From Desulfovibrio sp. JC010 (lineage in GTDB: Bacteria > Desulfobacterota > Desulfovibrionia > Desulfovibrionales > Desulfovibrionaceae): a DNA stretch of 55,186 nucleotides. Of this stretch, positions 51,317-55,186 are shown in pieces (position 1 is the first letter of the stretch; every line of letters starts with the position of its first letter). The stretch spans positions 1 to 55,186 of the forward strand of contig NZ_VOIQ01000007.1 in NCBI RefSeq assembly GCF_010470675.1, written 5' to 3'. Under the pieces are notes generated by a model. It was not told the origin of the DNA, ran no database searches, and saw nothing but the letters and a program-made list of their open reading frames with translations. The position numbers were made by a program, and so were the translations under genes.

Positions 51317-54300
51317 ATGAATATTTCACGGCGAGGGTTCATGAAACTTGCGGGCGTCGGTGTCGCAAGTATCGGTATGAGCCAGCTGGGACTGGATCTC
51401 ACGCCTACGCAGGCTTATGCTGCGGGGCTGAAGATCAAGGGCGCGAAGGAAGTTATTTCCATCTGTCCTTTCTGTTCGCTGAGCTGCCATTTTATCGCCC
51501 ATGTGAAGGACGGCAAGATCGTCAGCACTGAGGGTGATCCGGATTACCCGGTCAGTGAAGGTGCTCTTTGTGCGAAGGGTGCTGCTATGCTTTCCATGCA
51601 TAACAACCACCACCGCATTGAAAAGCCCCTTTACCGTGCTCCCTACAGCACTAAATGGGAAGAAAAGAGCTGGGACTTTGTGCTTGACCGCATTGCCCGC
51701 CGCGTAAAGGAAACACGTGATGCTGACTTCAAACGTTTCAATGCCAAGGGGCAGGAAGTCAACCGTGTAGAATCAATTTTCCATCTCGGTACATCACAGA
51801 TGGATAACGAGGAGTGTGCAGTCGTCCATCAGGGTGTGCGCGGCCTCGGCCTGGTGCATTTTGATCACCAGGCGCGTATCTGACACAGCGCAACAGTTGC
51901 GGCTCTGGCAGAGTCGTTCGGGCGCGGTGCGATGACAAACCACTGGTGCGATATTGAAAACGCGGATTCTATCCTGATTATCGGTAGTAACGCTGCGGAG
52001 CACCATCCTATCTCCTTCAAATGGGTACTGCGGGCCAAGGACAAAGGCGCCAAGGTCATGCATGTAGACCCCAAATTCTCACGTACCTCTGCGAGAAGTG
52101 ATTTTCACGTTCCTCTCAGATCCGGTACCGATATCGCTTTCATGGGCGGTATGATCAATTACGTTCTTGAGAACGATCTCTACTTCAAGGAATACGTTAC
52201 CAACTACACCAACGCGGCTTTTATCGTCGGTAAGGACTTCAAGTTCTCCCGCGGTCTGTTTACCGGATATGATAAAAATGCGCGTAAGTACGATAAGTCC
52301 AAATGGGCTTTCGAAACGGATAAGAACGGCGTTCCCAAGCGGGACGAATCCCTGAAGAATTCCCGCTGTGTATTCCAGATGCTCAAGAAGCATTACTCCC
52401 GCTACAGCCTGTCCAATGTTTCCAAGACCACCGGTGTCTCCAAAGACAACCTGCTCAAGGTCTACAAGGAATACTCCGGCACAGGTAAACGCGATAAGGC
52501 CGGAACCATCATGTACGCCCTTGGCTGGACCCAGCACACTGTGGGCGTGCAGAATATCCGTTCCAGTGCCATTCTCCAGCTTCTGCTCGGTAACATCGGT
52601 GTGGCCGGCGGCGGTATCAACGCCCTGCGCGGTGAGCCTAACGTACAGGGTTCCACTGACCACTGTATCCTCTGGCACATCCTGCCCGGTTACCTGCCCA
52701 TGCCTAAAGCAAGCATGGGTTCCTTTGAGGAATACACCAAGGCAACTACTCCGGTCTCCAAAGACCCGCAGAGTGCCAACTGGTGGCAGCATAAGCCCAA
52801 GTACATGGCCTCCCTGCTCAAGGGCTGGCGCGGCGATAATGCCACTGCCGAGAACGGCTTCGGTTACCAGATGCTGCCCAAGGCGGATGACGGCGAAGAT
52901 TATTCCTACCTCTTCATCTTCGACCGCATGTACCGCGGCGACATCAAGGGTGGTTTCGCATTCGGAACCAACCCGGCCATGAGTGTTCCCAACTCCAACA
53001 AGGCCCGTAAGGCCCTTGATAACCTCGACTGGCTGGTAGTGGGTGAGATTCACCACACCGAGACCTCCGATAACTGGCACCGTCCGGGTGTTGATCCCAC
53101 CAGCATGAAGACTGAAGTCTTTATGCTGCCTTCCGCCCAGCGTGCGGAAAAAGCGGGTTCCATCAGCTCCTCCGGCCGCTGGCTGCTCTGGCACTACGAA
53201 GCCGCACGCCCCATGGGCGAATCCAAGAGCATGGGTGAGATGTACGTGGACATCATCAACCACGTACGCCGCCTCTACAACAAAGAGAACGGTGTTTACC
53301 CCGAGCCTCTGCTTACTCTTGACTGGCCTTCCTATTATGATCCCGAAGATGTTGCCCAGCGCATCAACGGCCGCTTCACCAAGGATATGGAATTCAAGGG
53401 CAAGAAATACAAAAAGGGCCAGCAGGTTCCTTCATTCGTAGCCCTCAAGGACGACGGTTCCACATCCTCCCTGAACTGGCTTTACGCGGGCAGTTACACC
53501 GAGGAAGCAGGCAACAAGGCCAAGCGTCGCAGTCTGGCACAGACTCCAATGCAGGCCAAGATCAACCTCTTCCCCAACTACGCATGGTGCTGGCCTGTCA
53601 ACCGCCGCATCCTCTACAACAGAGCCTCTGTCGATCTTAACGGTAAACCTTATGCTCCTGAGAAAGCCGTTATCGAATGGAACGGTTCCAAGTGGATCGG
53701 TGACGTACCTGATGGCGGATGGCCGCCCATGGCTACCGGTAAGGGACGTTATCCCTTCATCATGCGCAAGGAAGGCCACGGGCAGCTCTACGGTCCCGGT
53801 CTGCAGGATGGTCCTTTCCCCGAGCATTACGAGCCGGTGGAAACTCCCATCTCCAGCCATCCGTTCTCACGCCAGCTGAACAGCCCGGTCTACAAGTACA
53901 CTACCAGTGACCTCGACAAACTGGCTGAAGCCGCGGACGACCGGTACCCCATCGTCCTGACCACCTACAGCCTCACCGAACACTGGTGCGGCGGCGGTGA
54001 TACCCGTAACACCCCGGCCCTGCTCGAAGCTGAACCGCAGCTTTATGTGGAAATGAGCCCCGAGCTGGCCAAAGAAAAGGGTATTGAAAACGGCGATCCG
54101 GTTGTCGTGGAATCAATTCGCGGCAGGGTTGAAGCCATTGCCATGGTTACCGTGCGTATGACCCCGTTCAAGATCAAGGGCCGTACCGTGCATGAAGTCG
54201 GTATGCCTTTCTGCTTCGGCTGGACTACCCCCGGATGTGGTGATGCCACCAACCGTCTTACCCCGTCGGTAGGTGACCCCAACACCACAATTCCTGAATA

Positions 54301-54358
54301 CAAGGCCTCTCTGGTGAATGTTCGCAAAGCGAAAAAGCTCACCGAGATCGAAGAATAA
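51317..54358 (+). CDS. fdhA: Formate dehydrogenase catalytic subunit, selenocysteine-containing
   Basis: A 1013-residue periplasmic enzyme read through an in-frame TGA at 51881-51883 as selenocysteine (U189, context HQARI-U-HSATVAAL). The two halves (51317-51880 and 51884-54358) are in one frame and both are needed. The Tat signal is ISRRGFMKLAG. The N-terminal 4Fe-4S site is CPFCSLSC ... ALCAKG, followed by the molybdopterin-binding domains and a C-terminal dinucleotide-binding domain (LTTYSLTEHWCGGG). The region just after the TGA is G/C-rich and could fold as the bacterial selenocysteine insertion element; I could not verify the fold. It oxidises formate and passes electrons to FdhB. Molybdenum or tungsten may be used. 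Confidence 0.96.
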
Positions 54359-54379
54359 CCTGCAACCAAGGAGTAAAAC

Positions 54380-55114
54380 ATGCCTAAAGCATTCTTTGTA
54401 GATACCTCCAGATGTACGGCTTGCCGCGGTTGCCAGGTTGCCTGTAAGGAATGGCACGATCTGCCCGCAGTAAAAACCAAGCAGCGCGGAACCCATCAGA
54501 ATCCGCCGGACTTGAACCCCTTCAACTATAAACTGGTCCGTTTCAGCGAGCACCGCATTAACGGCAAGGTCGAGTGGTATTTCTTCCCCGACCAGTGCCG
54601 CCATTGCGACGTGCCTCCCTGCAAGGACATTGCTGATGCATACGTCACCGGGGCCGTGGTTCAGGATGAAGAGACCGGAGCGGTCATCTTCACCGACCAG
54701 ACCAAGCGTCTCGGTGCTGACGAGTGTCAGGAAATAACTGAAGCATGCCCCTACAACATTCCGCGCCGTAATACCGGCACAGGAATGCTGACCAAATGCG
54801 ATATGTGTATTGACCGCCAGCAGGCCGGGCTGATCCCCGTCTGCGTCAAGACCTGTCCCACCGGAACCATGAACTTCGGTGAACGTGAAGAAATGGTCGC
54901 TATGGCTGAAAAAGCACTTGAGCGAGTCAAGAAAGACTACCCCAATGCCCAGATTATCGATGCTGATGAAGTCAACGTCATCTATCTGGTGCAGGATAAA
55001 CCCGAACTCTACTACGAGTACGTCACTGCAGACGCTTCCGGCGTCGGCAACGGCGTAACCCGCAAAGAGTTCTTTGCAAAATTAGCCAAGCCTGCAAAAC
55101 GCATGTTTGGATAG
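54380..55114 (+). CDS. fdhB: Formate dehydrogenase iron-sulfur subunit
   Basis: A 244-residue ferredoxin-like subunit with four 4Fe-4S motifs: CTACRGCQVACKEW, CRHCDVPPC, CPYNIP with ECQEITEAC, and CDMCIDRQQAGLIPVC ... CPTG. It has no signal peptide and would be carried across the membrane with FdhA by the Tat system. Start ATG with aaggag upstream, 21 bases after fdhA. No cytochrome subunit follows in the window, consistent with Desulfovibrio FdhAB, which donates electrons to periplasmic cytochrome c3. Confidence 0.95.
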   Translation: MPKAFFVDTSRCTACRGCQVACKEWHDLPAVKTKQRGTHQNPPDLNPFNYKLVRFSEHRINGKVEWYFFPDQCRHCDVPPCKDIADAYVTGAVVQDEETGAVIFTDQTKRLGADECQEITEACPYNIPRRNTGTGMLTKCDMCIDRQQAGLIPVCVKTCPTGTMNFGEREEMVAMAEKALERVKKDYPNAQIIDADEVNVIYLVQDKPELYYEYVTADASGVGNGVTRKEFFAKLAKPAKRMFG

Positions 55115-55120
55115 TTTGAT

Positions 55121-55175
55121 GCCTCCGGCGGCTGGGGAGGGGGAAACTTTTTGTAAAAAGTTTCCCCCTCCCCAG
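55121..55175. repeat. REP-like long palindrome, copy 2
   Basis: A gcctccggcgg block (55121-55131) is followed by perfect 21-bp arms (55132-55152 and 55155-55175) with a two-base loop. No T-tract follows, so it is not a classic terminator. It is related in design to 26435-26486, in the opposite orientation. Confidence 0.7.
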
Positions 55176-55186
55176 ACCCCACCCCC

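Noticed and set aside
51317-51883. A separate 188-residue protein or frameshifted fdhA
   Set aside because: The TGA is in the selenocysteine position and the frame continues without shift, so this is one selenoprotein gene.
1-55186. CRISPR arrays, tRNA genes or insertion sequences
   Set aside because: I saw no regularly spaced repeats, no tRNA cloverleaf and no transposase gene in the window.

Overview
The window suggests a marine, sulfate-reducing deltaproteobacterium of the Desulfovibrio / Maridesulfovibrio type. This is inferred from gene content: a two-subunit selenocysteine formate dehydrogenase (FdhAB without a cytochrome subunit), an exported superoxide reductase, TRAP transport, many 4Fe-4S proteins, and two long G/C-flanked palindromes of a kind I associate with Desulfovibrio genomes. 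I cannot fix the species from the sequence. About 45 genes are supported. Many entries are confident family calls; exact substrates are mostly unknown.

Layout. 1-222: the end of an rRNA operon, a 5S rRNA whose 5' part looks abnormal, then a strong terminator. 364-1206: an A+T-rich gene for a single-HKD phospholipase D-like protein. 1375-3177: an SLC13-type permease. 3260-6804: an autoregulated TetR-TRAP (DctP, DctQ, DctM) operon on the minus strand. 6961-8367: a nickel/cobalt exporter-like protein. 8357-9322: a GH114-like lipoprotein on the minus strand.

9606-24180 is the largest system, a complete Pel-type exopolysaccharide operon: PelC lipoprotein, a PelA split into a hydrolase and a deacetylase, a PelB split into a membrane-anchored TPR scaffold and a SPOR/TPR/outer-membrane-barrel protein, PelD (degenerate GGDEF with a c-di-GMP I-site), PelE, PelF glycosyltransferase, PelG transporter-like protein and a PelX-like UDP-sugar 4-epimerase. 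Two tandem HDOD signalling paralogues (24202-26346) follow with very short gaps and end at a terminator, so they may be co-transcribed.

26490-32015 (minus strand) holds a metallo-beta-lactamase/rhodanese protein, a Tat-exported superoxide reductase, a hybrid sensor kinase and a family-2 glycosyltransferase with TPR-like tail. 32208-35727 (plus strand) is a coupled pair: a PEP-synthase/dikinase-like protein whose usual PEP-binding barrel is replaced by an unknown domain, and a dual-specificity phosphatase fused to a cysteine-cluster domain. 35737-39305 (minus strand) is a two-component regulatory set (4Fe-4S membrane protein, OmpR-type regulator, kinase, PepSY protein); a shared 29-30 bp operator-like element precedes both the first and the last gene.

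39482-41394 is a two-gene cassette (AAA/ABC-type ATPase plus RloB/TOPRIM-like protein), a candidate anti-phage defence module, cleanly bracketed by two 40-bp direct copies of a terminator hairpin. 41572-47666 holds a PaaK/F390-synthetase-like adenylating enzyme, a YaiI/DUF188 protein, an FmdE-molybdopterin-binding fusion with a ModE-like regulator, and a pyruvate/indolepyruvate decarboxylase. 47890-49722 is a second SLC13 permease. 49785-50955 is a toxin-antitoxin patch: a decayed zeta-toxin fragment and a small gene with an internal stop, directly behind an intact HepT/MntA pair. 51317-55114 is selenocysteine FdhA plus FdhB, followed by a 21-bp-arm palindrome. The molybdenum-linked genes at 43837-45954 and the formate dehydrogenase probably serve the same Mo/W-pterin economy.
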